Shown one piece after another: positions 45,806 through 54,577 of a DNA stretch of 64,000 nt (positions are counted from its first letter, which is position 1; every line of letters starts with the position of its first letter). The stretch comes from Pedobacter sp. Hv1 (GTDB taxonomy: Bacteria; Bacteroidota; Bacteroidia; Sphingobacteriales; Sphingobacteriaceae). The notes beneath the pieces are model-generated. The model was not told the DNA's origin. It searched no databases and was given only the letters and a program-made list of their open reading frames with translations. The stretch is from contig NZ_LLWP01000004.1 in assembly GCF_001412215.1 (NCBI RefSeq), forward strand, positions 434,001 to 498,000, written 5' to 3'. Made by a program: the position numbers and the translations under genes.

Positions 45806-46666
45806 TTAATCCAAAATTTGCTTTACGTGTTTTTCAATGTTGTTACAGATCTCATCAACCGGTAAATCGTTGGCATCTTCATTAAATGGATTTTCAATTT
45901 CTTCGGCTATGAGCTCCAAACTGGCCAATACATATAAAATAAAGGGTACAATCGGGATTACAAAATAGCCTAAGCTAAATACCCAACCAAATGGTAAGGT
46001 GATCACGTAGATAAAAATGAATTTCTTGATAAAAGCACTGTAAGAGTACGGAATTGGCGTATTTCTAATCCTTTCGCAACCCCCACAAATGTCTGTAAAC
46101 TGGCTTACATCGGCACTTAAAATGATCAATTGCTCTTGGGTAATCTTATCTGCCTTTTGTAAGGCATAAACCCTGCTTACAATACTGGTTGCCACCTGAT
46201 TTGGGATATGTTTACCCCCATCAATTTCAATCAGGAAGCTATCCTTACCAAAATATTGTTTTTCTCTCAAATGTTCTTTTAATGCAAAGCCGTATTTCGG
46301 AATGGCATATTTGAAAAATTCGATCTCCTCAGTATCTAAGTTTAAAGCCTTGATTTTAATAGCCAAGTTTCTACTTACATTGGTTAAAGCCCCCAATAGC
46401 TTTCTTCCATCCCACCATCTGTCATAAGAAGTATTCGTTCTGAAAACCAACAACATAGAGATTACAAAACCCAAGAGATTGTGCATCATCCCTACATTTT
46501 TGATGTAAGTGGTTTCTGCCAGCTTTAAATAATTGAGCTCTACATAGGCAATACCACCCGAAAAAACTGCTACACTGAGCATTAAAGGCCATAACTTGAT
46601 AATGGTATCTGCTTTATGGACATGAAATATAAAGCTGACCCAATCTTTTGGATTGTAATTGATCAT
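45806..46666 (-). CDS. Bestrophin-family channel protein
   Basis: 286 residues, four membrane helices. FRTNTSYDRWWDGRKLLGAL is the conserved bestrophin/UPF0187 segment, with GGCERIRNTPIPYSYS and PFGWVFSLGYFVIPIVPFI in the pore half. Bacterial homologues form pentameric ion channels. The ATG overlaps the kynureninase stop by 4 bp (ATGA), so translation is coupled, though no functional tie is known. Confidence 0.9.
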   Translation of the reverse strand: MINYNPKDWVSFIFHVHKADTIIKLWPLMLSVAVFSGGIAYVELNYLKLAETTYIKNVGMMHNLLGFVISMLLVFRTNTSYDRWWDGRKLLGALTNVSRNLAIKIKALNLDTEEIEFFKYAIPKYGFALKEHLREKQYFGKDSFLIEIDGGKHIPNQVATSIVSRVYALQKADKITQEQLIILSADVSQFTDICGGCERIRNTPIPYSYSAFIKKFIFIYVITLPFGWVFSLGYFVIPIVPFILYVLASLELIAEEIENPFNEDANDLPVDEICNNIEKHVKQILD

Positions 46667-47949
46667 TTTAGGGTTTGGCTAATAGTCAACAATAATTCAC
46701 CAGTTCTGTATACATCTTCAAAACTGTTGTACATCGGTACCGGACTTAAACGGATCACGTTAGGTTCACGCCAGTCGCCAAGCACATTATGGGCCACCAA
46801 TTGATCAAAAACTTGTTTGCCATTGGCTTTCGCTATAATCGATATCTGTGCGCCTCTATCTGCTTCAGTTTGCGGTGTAATAATCTTGTATTGCTCTTCT
46901 CCAATTTGTTTATTTACCTCATTTATAATATAAAATAGATAAGCAGTTAAAGTTTTACTTTTAGCTCTTAATGATTCTACAAAGCCTGCCTTTTCAAATA
47001 ATTGTAGGGATGCATGGTACAAAGCCATCGGCATTACCTGTGTACAACTCACTTGCCACCCATCTGCGCCAAGCTCGGGTATAAACCCTTTTTCCATCTT
47101 AAAACGTTGTTCTTCCTGGTAACCCCACCATCCCGCAAAACGATTCAATGAGGTATCGTTAAAGTGTTTTTCATGTACAAAAATTCCACTGATCCCGCCA
47201 GGACCTGCATTTTGATATTTATAAGAACACCAACAGGCAAAATCGATATCCCAATCATGTAACTGTAAGGGCACATTACCTGCAGCATGCGCTAAATCGA
47301 AGCCAACAATTGCACCTGCGTCATGACCTGCTTTGGTAATGGCAGGCATATCAAACCATTGTCCAGTAAAGTAATTGACCCCTCCAAACAGCACCAAAGC
47401 AATTTCATCGCCCTGATCTGCAATAGCCTGAACTATATCTTCGGTTCTTAAAGTATATTCGCCGGCTTTTGGGTTCACTTCAATAATGGCTTCCTTTGGA
47501 TCAAAACCATGAAAACGCACTTGGCTCTCTATTGCATATTGATCTGAAGGGAAAGCACCACCTTCCATGATAATCTTGAAGCGCTTGCCTTTGGGTTGGT
47601 AAAAACTAACCATCAATAAATGAAGATTTACCGTTAAGGTATTCATTGGGCAAACCTCTGCAGGCAGTGCACCAACTAGAGGTGCCATTAGTTTTTTCAG
47701 TTCCTTATGGTAGAACATCCATGGAGAATTGCCCTCGAACCAACCCTCTACTGCAAGGTTTTGCCAATTGTTTAATTGGACTTCTAATACCTGTTTAGCT
47801 ACTTTAGGTTGCAACCCTAAAGAATTACCACACAGATAGATAAATGGCCTACCATTTTGCTGTGGAAACAGGTATTCATTCCGCATTTCTCTTAAAGGAT
47901 CTTGCTGATCTAATGTTTGTGCAAAGGCTAGATTATTCTCAAAATTCAT
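46663..47949 (-). CDS. kynU: Kynureninase
   Basis: 428-residue PLP enzyme that hydrolyses kynurenine or 3-hydroxykynurenine to (hydroxy)anthranilate and alanine, in tryptophan breakdown or de novo NAD synthesis. Seen: YLCGNSLGLQPK, VGFDLAHAAGNVPLQLHDW, and the PLP-Lys motif CWCSYKYQNAGPGGISG. Normal length. Other kynurenine-pathway genes are not in the window. Confidence 0.95.
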   Translation of the reverse strand: MNFENNLAFAQTLDQQDPLREMRNEYLFPQQNGRPFIYLCGNSLGLQPKVAKQVLEVQLNNWQNLAVEGWFEGNSPWMFYHKELKKLMAPLVGALPAEVCPMNTLTVNLHLLMVSFYQPKGKRFKIIMEGGAFPSDQYAIESQVRFHGFDPKEAIIEVNPKAGEYTLRTEDIVQAIADQGDEIALVLFGGVNYFTGQWFDMPAITKAGHDAGAIVGFDLAHAAGNVPLQLHDWDIDFACWCSYKYQNAGPGGISGIFVHEKHFNDTSLNRFAGWWGYQEEQRFKMEKGFIPELGADGWQVSCTQVMPMALYHASLQLFEKAGFVESLRAKSKTLTAYLFYIINEVNKQIGEEQYKIITPQTEADRGAQISIIAKANGKQVFDQLVAHNVLGDWREPNVIRLSPVPMYNSFEDVYRTGELLLTISQTLK

Positions 47950-47969
47950 GTCCCAATATTAACAAAAAA

Positions 47970-47993
47970 AAGCCTAACTAGGGGGTTAAGCTT
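47970..47993 (-). terminator. Intrinsic terminator after mpg
   Basis: On the minus strand AAGCTTAAC / GTTAGGCTT (one mismatch) with a 6-nt CCCCTA loop followed by eight T, 20 bp before the kynU start. Confidence 0.65.
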
Positions 47994-48012
47994 GCTATTT
48001 CTTGGTAAAATA

Positions 48013-48042
48013 GTTGGTCGAGATTAATAAATCCCGACCAAC
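48013..48042. repeat. Short dispersed palindrome, copy 3
   Basis: GTTGGTCGAGATT / AATCCCGACCAAC, a 13-bp stem with one G-U pair, flanked by further complementary AAAATAG/CTcTATTTT bases, between mpg and kynU. Same family as 23073-23095 and 27879-27901. Confidence 0.65.
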
Positions 48043-48048
48043 TCTATT

Positions 48049-48654
48049 TTATGAATTAGGCTTGCTTACAAATGGATTGCCTTTAATGTAAAATCGCCAA
48101 GGCAATAAGGCATGCTCTGCAGCATAAGCTACTCCAACACGTGGTGAAGCCACAATTTGCTCAGCCTTGAAATGAATACCACTGTCTTCGATCCAGATTT
48201 CATCGCCCATAAGGTCTTTGGCATTCAGATTTTTATCTATACCCATCGCTTTGGCTAAAGCACCTGGTCCAGCAGTTAAACGAGGTGCCAATTTTTGCAT
48301 ATTTCTCCGTTCTAACATGATTGATACACCTTCTACTGGCTCAATTCCACGTATCAATACAGCGTTTGGCTGATTTTCAGTCGCTGTAACCACATTAAAA
48401 AGATGATGAATTCCGTAACACAAATACACATAGGAAATACCACCAGCCTCATACATAGGGGCAGTTCTAGGAGTAAATCGCCTACCATAAGCATGAGAAG
48501 CTTTATCCGTTACTCCATTATAAGCTTCTGTTTCTACAATGGTACCACCTGTCAATTGCCCATCAATTAAGGTAAACAACTGCTTGCCCAAAAGCTGAGT
48601 AGCCAAACTTACTACATCTTCTTGTTGGTAAAAGGAAAAGGGTAATTTAGACAT
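48049..48654 (-). CDS. DNA-3-methyladenine glycosylase (AAG/MPG type)
   Basis: 201 residues. Removes alkylated purines from DNA in base-excision repair. Seen: GGTIVETEAYNG (catalytic Glu), ASHAYGRRFTPRTAPMYEAG, SYVYLCYGIHHLFNVVT, NAVLIRGIEP and RLTAGPGALAKAMGI. Normal length. Its start overlaps the GAF-domain gene stop by 8 bp, so they are co-translated. Confidence 0.94.
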   Translation of the reverse strand: MSKLPFSFYQQEDVVSLATQLLGKQLFTLIDGQLTGGTIVETEAYNGVTDKASHAYGRRFTPRTAPMYEAGGISYVYLCYGIHHLFNVVTATENQPNAVLIRGIEPVEGVSIMLERRNMQKLAPRLTAGPGALAKAMGIDKNLNAKDLMGDEIWIEDSGIHFKAEQIVASPRVGVAYAAEHALLPWRFYIKGNPFVSKPNS

Positions 48655-49123
48655 TTAAGAGCTTAATGACTTGATTCAGGTATTGACCATCAACTTCATC
48701 AAAATGAGCAAAATATTCGCTATCTACATCTAAAACTCCAATAATTTGGCCTCCTTGGTAAAGCGGCAATACGATTTCTGATTTGGATGCAGAAGCGCAG
48801 GCAATATGACCTGGAAACTCATCAACATTAGGTACAATAATCGTTTCGGCCCTTTCCCAAGATGCACCACAAACTCCTTTTCCCAACTGAATTCTAGTAC
48901 AGGCAACAGGACCTTGAAATGGCCCCAACACCAACTCTCCATTCTTAACCAAGTAAAACCCTACCCAAAACCAATTGAATTGTTCTTTTAGTGCTGCACA
49001 AACATTAGCCAAATTGGCAATAAGATCTGTTTCTCCGTAAAGTAAAGCTTCTATTTGAGGGATTAAAGATTGATACTGTTCTTCTTTGGTTCCTACCTTG
49101 GTAATTGTTAAGTCTTCGGCCAT
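48647..49123 (-). CDS. GAF-domain free methionine-(R)-sulfoxide reductase
   Basis: 158 residues from MAEDLTITK (an upstream ATG at 49144 would add 7 residues). Matches fRMsr: FNWFWVGFYLVKNGELVLGPFQG, then VACTRIQLGKGVCGASWE with the two key cysteines, and FPGHIACASASKSEIVLPL. It reduces free Met-R-sulfoxide using thioredoxin. In typical members the resolving region reads HIACD; here Asp is replaced by Ala (HIACAS), a small difference. Shares an operon with the alkylbase glycosylase. Confidence 0.88.
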   Translation of the reverse strand: MAEDLTITKVGTKEEQYQSLIPQIEALLYGETDLIANLANVCAALKEQFNWFWVGFYLVKNGELVLGPFQGPVACTRIQLGKGVCGASWERAETIIVPNVDEFPGHIACASASKSEIVLPLYQGGQIIGVLDVDSEYFAHFDEVDGQYLNQVIKLLNV

Positions 49124-49208
49124 GAGATTGATTTTAGAATACAAAGTTACGAAATGACCAAATCAACTCCACATCACTTCAATAGATTGACAATAAACAG
49201 ATGAAAAT

Positions 49209-49397
49209 TTAGGCAGAAAGCAGGCTTTTTCTTCCTATCATCAAATAGATGAGTAGACCTATAAATGGAAAAAGCACCACGATATTGGTCCACACCAGTT
49301 TTCTCATTCTTTTGTTATAGGGATATTTAGCAATATCCATTACCGCCCAAATGCTAAGCGAAATCCATCCAATAACGATCAAATAAATAAAAACCAT
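49209..49397 (-). CDS. Small membrane protein, PLDc_N-like
   Basis: 62 residues, two membrane helices (about 3-20 and 34-56), with WAVMDIAKYPYNKRMRKLVW between them, as in the PLDc_N (phospholipase D N-terminal) family of small Bacteroidota proteins. Function unknown. Confidence 0.65.
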   Translation of the reverse strand: MVFIYLIVIGWISLSIWAVMDIAKYPYNKRMRKLVWTNIVVLFPFIGLLIYLMIGRKSLLSA

Positions 49398-49490
49398 CTC
49401 TTTTCTTTTGATTTAAAGATACGAAAAATCATTTAAAACTAACATCTCTAAGACTATTCCACATTCTTCCTCTACTTTAAACAAAATACT

Positions 49491-49498
49491 TAGCTTTG
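49491..49498 (+). promoter_or_regulatory. -7 box of the S46 peptidase gene
   Basis: TAGCTTTG fits TAnnTTTG and lies 27 bp before the ATG at 49526. It overlaps the more upstream ATG at 49496, which decides the start in favour of 49526. Confidence 0.5.
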
Positions 49499-49525
49499 AA
49501 ATTTATAAGTATAATACACAATCAC

Positions 49526-51694
49526 ATGAACAAAAAAACCTTATTCATTACTTTACTTTTCTTTGCTGGGATGATCCAATTTGGATACCACATACCAGAA
49601 GAAGGGATGTTTCCGTTGAGTGAAATTCATAAATTAGACCTCAAGAAAGCGGGCCTAAAAATAGATCAGAATGAAGTCTACAATCCGAATGGGATTAGCT
49701 TGGTTGATGCCTTGGTTAACGTAGGTGGCTGCACAGGCTCTTTTGTTTCTAATGAAGGATTAATCATTACCAACCACCATTGCGCCTTTAGTGCTGTACA
49801 ATTGGCAAGCACTCCAGAACATGACTATTTGAATAATGGGTTTGTAGCTAAATCACATGAACAAGAAATTGAAGCAAAAGGATTAACCTGTCGAATTACT
49901 GATAGTTATGAAGATGTATCTGATCGGGTTTTAGGTGCTGTTGCTCAAGTTAGCGATCCAGCTTCAAGACTACAACTCATTAACAATGCTATGAAAAACA
50001 TTGCAATTGAAGCAGAGAAAAAAGACCCAAGCATTAAAGCGGAAGTGTCTGAAATGTTTATTGGCAAAAGCTACGTACTCTTCAGATATAAAACCATTTT
50101 AGATGTGCGCTTGGTTTATGTACCAAACCGAAAAGTAGGCGAATTTGGTGGTGAGACAGACAATTGGGTTTGGCCACGCCATACTGGTGATTACTCTTTC
50201 ATGAGAGCTTACGTAGCCAAAGACGGCTCTCCTACTAAATACTCGAAAGATAATGTTCCCTACACCCCTAAAAAGTTCTTAAAAGTAAATCCATCAGGAA
50301 CAACCGAAGAAGACTTTGTATTCATTTTGGGTTATCCAGGTAAAACATTCCGTCATCGCCCAGCACAATTTATAGATTACCAAGCAAAATATTTGTTGCC
50401 TTATACCTCAGAATTGTACGATTTCCAGAACACAACAATGGAAAACGTGGGTAAAAGAGATAAAACTACCGAACTTAAATTAGCTACAAGAATTAAGAGA
50501 AATGCCAACGTAATGAAAAATTACAGAGGCAAACTGAAAGGGATTAGAGATATTGATTTGGTTGCACAAAAAAGACAAGAAGATGCTGCTTTAGCTCAAT
50601 TCATTAACAACAATGTAGAAGTTAAAGCACAATACGGCAATCTAATGACCGATATTGACCAACTCTACAAACAAATTAACGGCGATGCCAATCGTGATCT
50701 ATGGTTGACACAAATCTATACTTCTACCAGCTTGTTAAACATTGCCAAACAGATCAACACCTTTAAAACCGACCTAGAAAGCCAACCAAGTGCCCAAAAA
50801 GAAACTTATTTTAACACTAATATAGAAAAGCTGAAACAAGCCTTAAATGTGACTTATGATGCTTACGACATTGATGTAGACCGCAGAATTTTAAAGAAGA
50901 TGATGAGCGATGCTACACAATTCTCTTCTAACCAAAGGGTAAGCGCTATTGATAAAGTAACCAATAGAGGCAGTAACAACGATGCAATGATTACTGATTT
51001 TATTGGCGATACATTTGGCTTAAGCAAGCTGAAAGATAAAAACTATGTACTGAATACTTTGCTCAAATCTGGCAAGAGCATAGCTGATTATAATGACGGC
51101 CTATTGTTATTTGAAAAAGATATTGCCAAACAGATTGCAGAACTCAAACCAGAAAAAGACCGTAGAGATGGCGTTTTAAACAAACTAATGGGCGATTATG
51201 TAAACGTAAAAGAGAAATTTTTAAAGAAAGATTTTGTGCCTGACGCTAATAGCACCTTAAGATTAACCTATGGCCATGTACGTGGCTACTCTCCTGCCGA
51301 TGCGAGCTTTATGGCCCCCTACACCAGTATTAAAGGGATTTTAGAAAAAGGAGCGACAGGAAATCCTGATTTTGCCTACCCACCACAAATTAAAACCCTT
51401 TGGGAAGCCAAAGACTTTGGTCCATTTGCCAAAAAAGAACTAAATGATGTTCCGGTAGCATTTTTATACAACATGGATACCACAGGTGGAAACTCTGGCT
51501 CTCCGATTATGAATGCTTATGGCGAATTGATTGGTGTAAACTTCGACAGAGCCTATGGCGCAACCATTAATGACTATGCTTGGAACGAAAGCTATAGCCG
51601 TTCTATTGGGGTAGACATCCGTTATGTTTTATGGGTAGCTTCTAAGATAGACCATGCCGATTTCTTGTTAAAAGAAATGGGTGTTAAATTGTAA
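49526..51694 (+). CDS. S46-family dipeptidyl-peptidase, DPP11-like
   Basis: 722 residues after a signal peptide (MNKKTLFITLLFFAGMIQ). Serine peptidase that removes dipeptides in the periplasm: catalytic His in NHHCAF, Asp region ETDNWVWPRHTGD, Ser in TTGGNSGSPIMN. The residue that sets P1 preference lies in VNFDR; DPP11 enzymes (Asp/Glu specific) have this Arg and DPP7 enzymes have Gly, so DPP11-like specificity is inferred. In-frame ATG at 49496 is rejected because of the promoter box. Confidence 0.93.
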   Translation: MNKKTLFITLLFFAGMIQFGYHIPEEGMFPLSEIHKLDLKKAGLKIDQNEVYNPNGISLVDALVNVGGCTGSFVSNEGLIITNHHCAFSAVQLASTPEHDYLNNGFVAKSHEQEIEAKGLTCRITDSYEDVSDRVLGAVAQVSDPASRLQLINNAMKNIAIEAEKKDPSIKAEVSEMFIGKSYVLFRYKTILDVRLVYVPNRKVGEFGGETDNWVWPRHTGDYSFMRAYVAKDGSPTKYSKDNVPYTPKKFLKVNPSGTTEEDFVFILGYPGKTFRHRPAQFIDYQAKYLLPYTSELYDFQNTTMENVGKRDKTTELKLATRIKRNANVMKNYRGKLKGIRDIDLVAQKRQEDAALAQFINNNVEVKAQYGNLMTDIDQLYKQINGDANRDLWLTQIYTSTSLLNIAKQINTFKTDLESQPSAQKETYFNTNIEKLKQALNVTYDAYDIDVDRRILKKMMSDATQFSSNQRVSAIDKVTNRGSNNDAMITDFIGDTFGLSKLKDKNYVLNTLLKSGKSIADYNDGLLLFEKDIAKQIAELKPEKDRRDGVLNKLMGDYVNVKEKFLKKDFVPDANSTLRLTYGHVRGYSPADASFMAPYTSIKGILEKGATGNPDFAYPPQIKTLWEAKDFGPFAKKELNDVPVAFLYNMDTTGGNSGSPIMNAYGELIGVNFDRAYGATINDYAWNESYSRSIGVDIRYVLWVASKIDHADFLLKEMGVKL

Positions 51695-51756
51695 AAAACT
51701 TATGCTTATACCGTCAATTCAACTACTCATGAATTGACGGTTTTAATCCAAAATAT

Positions 51757-52005
51757 ATGAGAACAATTGCCGAACTACCACACCCAGAATTTAAGATTAC
51801 TTTGTTTAGCATGAACCAAAAATACATTGTAAAATTTGAACAAGGCCAGCTAGAGCAAAGCTATAAATTATCAGAACTTGACTTATCTGGAGGAGGAGCA
51901 AATGAAGTATTTCAAATACTTGATGATGATTTTTTAAACACCGTAACCGAGCGTTTTAAAACAATGAGAGCTGATTTTTCTGCCGCTTACAGAAGACACC
52001 AGTAA
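51757..52005 (+). CDS. Uncharacterised 82-aa protein
   Basis: Small soluble protein with YIVKFEQGQLEQSYKL and a C-terminal helix ending in YRRHQ. No recognised domain. It has its own terminator and good codon use; conservation in Pedobacter-like genomes is expected but was not tested. Confidence 0.6.
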   Translation: MRTIAELPHPEFKITLFSMNQKYIVKFEQGQLEQSYKLSELDLSGGGANEVFQILDDDFLNTVTERFKTMRADFSAAYRRHQ

Positions 52006-52047
52006 GCATTTAGATAAAATACATAACTTACTGTAAATTAACACATT

Positions 52048-52080
52048 TAAACTCAAAACAAAATAATGTTTTGAGTTTTT
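52048..52080 (+). terminator. Intrinsic terminator after the 82-aa gene
   Basis: AACTCAAAACA / TGTTTTGAGTT stem (11 bp), 6-nt loop AAATAA, then a T-run. Confidence 0.75.
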
Positions 52081-52370
52081 TCTTTTTTACCATCTTTCAA
52101 ATACTATTGAAGTAAATTAAAAATCTAAATAATTAAACTTAATTTATTGAAATATAAGTTATTAAATAAGTAAACAAAATATGATTTTGTTGGCTGTTTT
52201 AACCAAATATTATAGAGGTTTTGTTGATTTAAGCCTTAAATAAGCGATTTTAATGAAAAGCTTATTTGCTATAATTATCTCATCAGTTAGCGGTTTATTT
52301 CCAGTGTTAGCGATAGTCTTTAAAAACAAAAGCCCTACTCTTGCTGTTGTGCCTAAGTAACTGATCTGAT
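52081..52370. other. AT-rich intergenic region
   Basis: About 290 bp, very A/T-rich, with one AAATAAGC/GCTTATTT inverted repeat (about 52238-52269). It holds a weak small ORF candidate (next entry) and presumably the promoter of the outer-membrane protein gene. Confidence 0.5.
52253..52360 (+). CDS. Possible 35-aa hydrophobic peptide
   Basis: Starts MKSLFAIIISSVSGLFPVLA, one hydrophobic helix, and ends 10 bp before the outer-membrane protein ATG. It could be a leader or small membrane peptide. Chance occurrence in AT-rich DNA is quite possible. Confidence 0.25.
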   Translation: MKSLFAIIISSVSGLFPVLAIVFKNKSPTLAVVPK

Positions 52371-53006
52371 ATGAAAAAATATATAAGTATCGCTTCCCTT
52401 ATTTGTGGTGCACTCCTACTTTCGACCGCAAGTACACATGCACAAAACAACACACCAAGACCTGATAAATTATATACCATGAGCGGCATCGGTTTCTCAT
52501 TCCCAGTTGGTGAAACCAGTGATTATCTGAAGCCAAAATTTTCTACCTCATTAGGTTTAAATTTGGGGCTAGGTAATGGTGGATTATTCTTATATCCAAA
52601 GGTGAGTTTACATGCTTATAGCCACAATGAAATTACACCAGATGCTGGTTATGTTTATAGCTTACAAAAGGCAAGGGCAACTACCTATTTACTCAATGTT
52701 GCTTTGGGTTATCGTAAAATTGCCGGAAAATTTGCATGGTATGGATTTGCAGGCGGTGGTGGTGGAATCATTTTAAGTCCAAGAGTTACTGTAAACCCTA
52801 CAAACCAACAAGCCACCCTAGACAATAAGAGTAATGGCATGGCAATGATTGAAGCAGGCGCAGGTACAGAATATAACATTGGAGGTGCCGCTTTATTTAT
52901 TGAAGCCAGTTACATGCATGGATTTAACAAAATGCAGAACCGCAGTTTTAACGCAGTCCCAATTGTCATAGGAATCAAACCTAATTTGAGCAAACTGTTT
53001 AAGTAA
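52371..53006 (+). CDS. Outer-membrane beta-barrel protein
   Basis: 211 residues with signal peptide to about STHAQ (25). Alternating strands (GIGFSFPVGETSDY, LGLNLGLGNGGLFLYPKVSLHAY, TYLLNVALGYRKI, AMIEAGAGTEYNIGGAALFIEASYMHG) form an 8-strand-type barrel of the OMP_b-brl family. Function unknown. Confidence 0.75.
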   Translation: MKKYISIASLICGALLLSTASTHAQNNTPRPDKLYTMSGIGFSFPVGETSDYLKPKFSTSLGLNLGLGNGGLFLYPKVSLHAYSHNEITPDAGYVYSLQKARATTYLLNVALGYRKIAGKFAWYGFAGGGGGIILSPRVTVNPTNQQATLDNKSNGMAMIEAGAGTEYNIGGAALFIEASYMHGFNKMQNRSFNAVPIVIGIKPNLSKLFK

Positions 53007-53124
53007 AAAGTGTAAAGTAGAAAGACAAAAGTACAAAGTAGTAAGTATAAAGACTAAGGGTTTAACAGTTTCCAATTTTCAACACCTATTCCCTATTTCC
53101 CATTCCCTATTTACTATTCCCCAA
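53007..53124. repeat. Low-complexity repeats (TACAAAGTA and TTCCCTATT types)
   Basis: 53010-53051 repeats AAAGTA/TACAAAGTA units; 53081-53124 repeats ATTCCCTATTTCCC units (reverse of the 15526-15610 family). The block fills the gap between convergent genes. Confidence 0.65.
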
Positions 53125-53823
53125 TTAAACCGGAATCAAATCGATATACCAATAACCACTAGGCATTTCTGATTGATCTGGATTGGGGAAAGTTTTAAAT
53201 ACCTTTTCTCCGAGTTCGAAATCAATTCGTTTGTTAAATATAGGGCCATCGAATACAAAGGTATGGAATTCACCATTTTCGCCACATGGATCAACATCGA
53301 CAGGTAAGTCAGCTAAAAAGGAATCATCAATGACCCTTCCACAAAAATCTTGTAAGCCATCTTTTGCACAAACTACAATGGTCTGATAACCTAATTGAAT
53401 AAATTCCTTTACCAATTCGAGACTATTTCTTTTCCATAATGGAAAAACGGCTTTCATTCCAATTTTGGCCAGTTGCGCCTCTCGATAAGCTTTAAGGTCT
53501 TCCAAAAAGATATCACCAAAAATAGAATGACCAATTCCAACTGATATCAATTTTTCAAACTGCGCATTGATTGCAGTCTCGTAACTTTCCATATCAGGCA
53601 TTTCTGGCAGGCGTACTTGAACCAAAGGAATATTTAAAGCATCGGCCTGTTTCAATAATAAAGTCGCTCTTACGCCATGCATAGCCACTCTATCGAAAGC
53701 ATCGTTTACAGTAGTCAATAAATAACGTACTTCAAATTCTTGTTGGTGCAAAATGTAATGCAAAGCGAGCGTACTATCCTTACCCCCGCTCCAATTGAAT
53801 ACCGCTGGGATCAACTCAGCCAT
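53125..53823 (-). CDS. DUF71/COG2102 ATP-pyrophosphatase (diphthine-ammonia-ligase family)
   Basis: 232 residues. PP-loop SGGKDSTLALHY near the N-terminus and GENGEFHTFVFDGP near the C-terminus define the family. In archaea and eukaryotes it amidates diphthine; bacteria lack diphthamide, and a bacterial subgroup has been predicted to act in B12 salvage by comparative genomics. Its position below a BtuG/BtuB-like cluster fits that subgroup. Overlaps the Sir2 stop by 8 bp. Exact reaction unproven. Confidence 0.8.
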   Translation of the reverse strand: MAELIPAVFNWSGGKDSTLALHYILHQQEFEVRYLLTTVNDAFDRVAMHGVRATLLLKQADALNIPLVQVRLPEMPDMESYETAINAQFEKLISVGIGHSIFGDIFLEDLKAYREAQLAKIGMKAVFPLWKRNSLELVKEFIQLGYQTIVVCAKDGLQDFCGRVIDDSFLADLPVDVDPCGENGEFHTFVFDGPIFNKRIDFELGEKVFKTFPNPDQSEMPSGYWYIDLIPV

Positions 53824-54514
53824 TTTCTCTTAGTAAGTTAGCTACTTCTTTTAATCCGGCAGTTGCCGATTTTTCGATTTGAATTACATTTTGATATTGG
53901 CCAACAGAAGGAATTTTAGGATCAATGATATACTTAGGGGTTTGAACGGGAACAAAATCAATCAATCCGGCAGCAGGATAAACAGCCAATGAAGTACCAA
54001 CCAACATAAACACATCAGCAGTTGCACAAATTGCGGCAGCAGTTTCTATTTCGGGCACAGCTTCTCCAAACCAAACCACGTGTGGGCGTAGTTGCGAACC
54101 CAGCTCGCACAATTCTCCCATTTTAAGTTCATCTCCTTCGATAGGGTAAAGTAAATTTGAATTTCGATCGGATTGTGCATAGGTAATGATGCCATGCAGA
54201 TGGGTAATTTGAGTAGAACCAGCACGTTCGTGCAGATCGTCTATATTTTGCGTAATAATGTATACATCGAAATGTTCTTCGAGCTTTGCCAATTCAAAAT
54301 GTGCTGTATTTGGTTCGGCTTGTAACACTTGTTTTCTTCTTTCGTTATAAAATTGCTGTACCAATACCGGGTTAGCATGCCATGCTTCTGGCGTAGCCAC
54401 CTCCATTACATTGTAACCTTCCCATAAGCCATCTGCATCTCTAAAGGTTTTGATCCCACTTTCGGCGCTCATTCCTGCTCCGGTTAAAACGACAAGTCTC
54501 TTCTTCATATTCAA
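53816..54514 (-). CDS. Sir2-family NAD-dependent protein deacylase
   Basis: 232 residues (a second ATG 6 bp in is equally possible). NAD motif GAGMSAESGIKTFR, QNIDDLHERAG, and catalytic His in THLHG. The pattern FYNERR supplies the Tyr-x2-Arg that favours succinyl/malonyl substrates in SIRT5-type enzymes. The four zinc cysteines are absent: the only cysteines are in GELCELG and AAICATA. Overlaps the DUF71 gene by 8 bp, so both are co-translated. Confidence 0.88.
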   Translation of the reverse strand: MNMKKRLVVLTGAGMSAESGIKTFRDADGLWEGYNVMEVATPEAWHANPVLVQQFYNERRKQVLQAEPNTAHFELAKLEEHFDVYIITQNIDDLHERAGSTQITHLHGIITYAQSDRNSNLLYPIEGDELKMGELCELGSQLRPHVVWFGEAVPEIETAAAICATADVFMLVGTSLAVYPAAGLIDFVPVQTPKYIIDPKIPSVGQYQNVIQIEKSATAGLKEVANLLRENG

Positions 54515-54519
54515 ATTTA

Positions 54520-54555
54520 AATAAAAAACCCTTCTGTATTTCTACAAAAGGGTTT
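54520..54555 (-). terminator. Intrinsic terminator after the DUF6580 gene
   Basis: On the minus strand AAACCCTTTTGTA / TACAGAAGGGTTT (one mismatch), 4-nt loop, followed by TTTATTT. It would separate the DUF6580 gene from the Sir2-DUF71 pair, which then needs its own promoter. Confidence 0.7.
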
Positions 54556-54577
54556 ACTATATTTTTCAATACTTATT

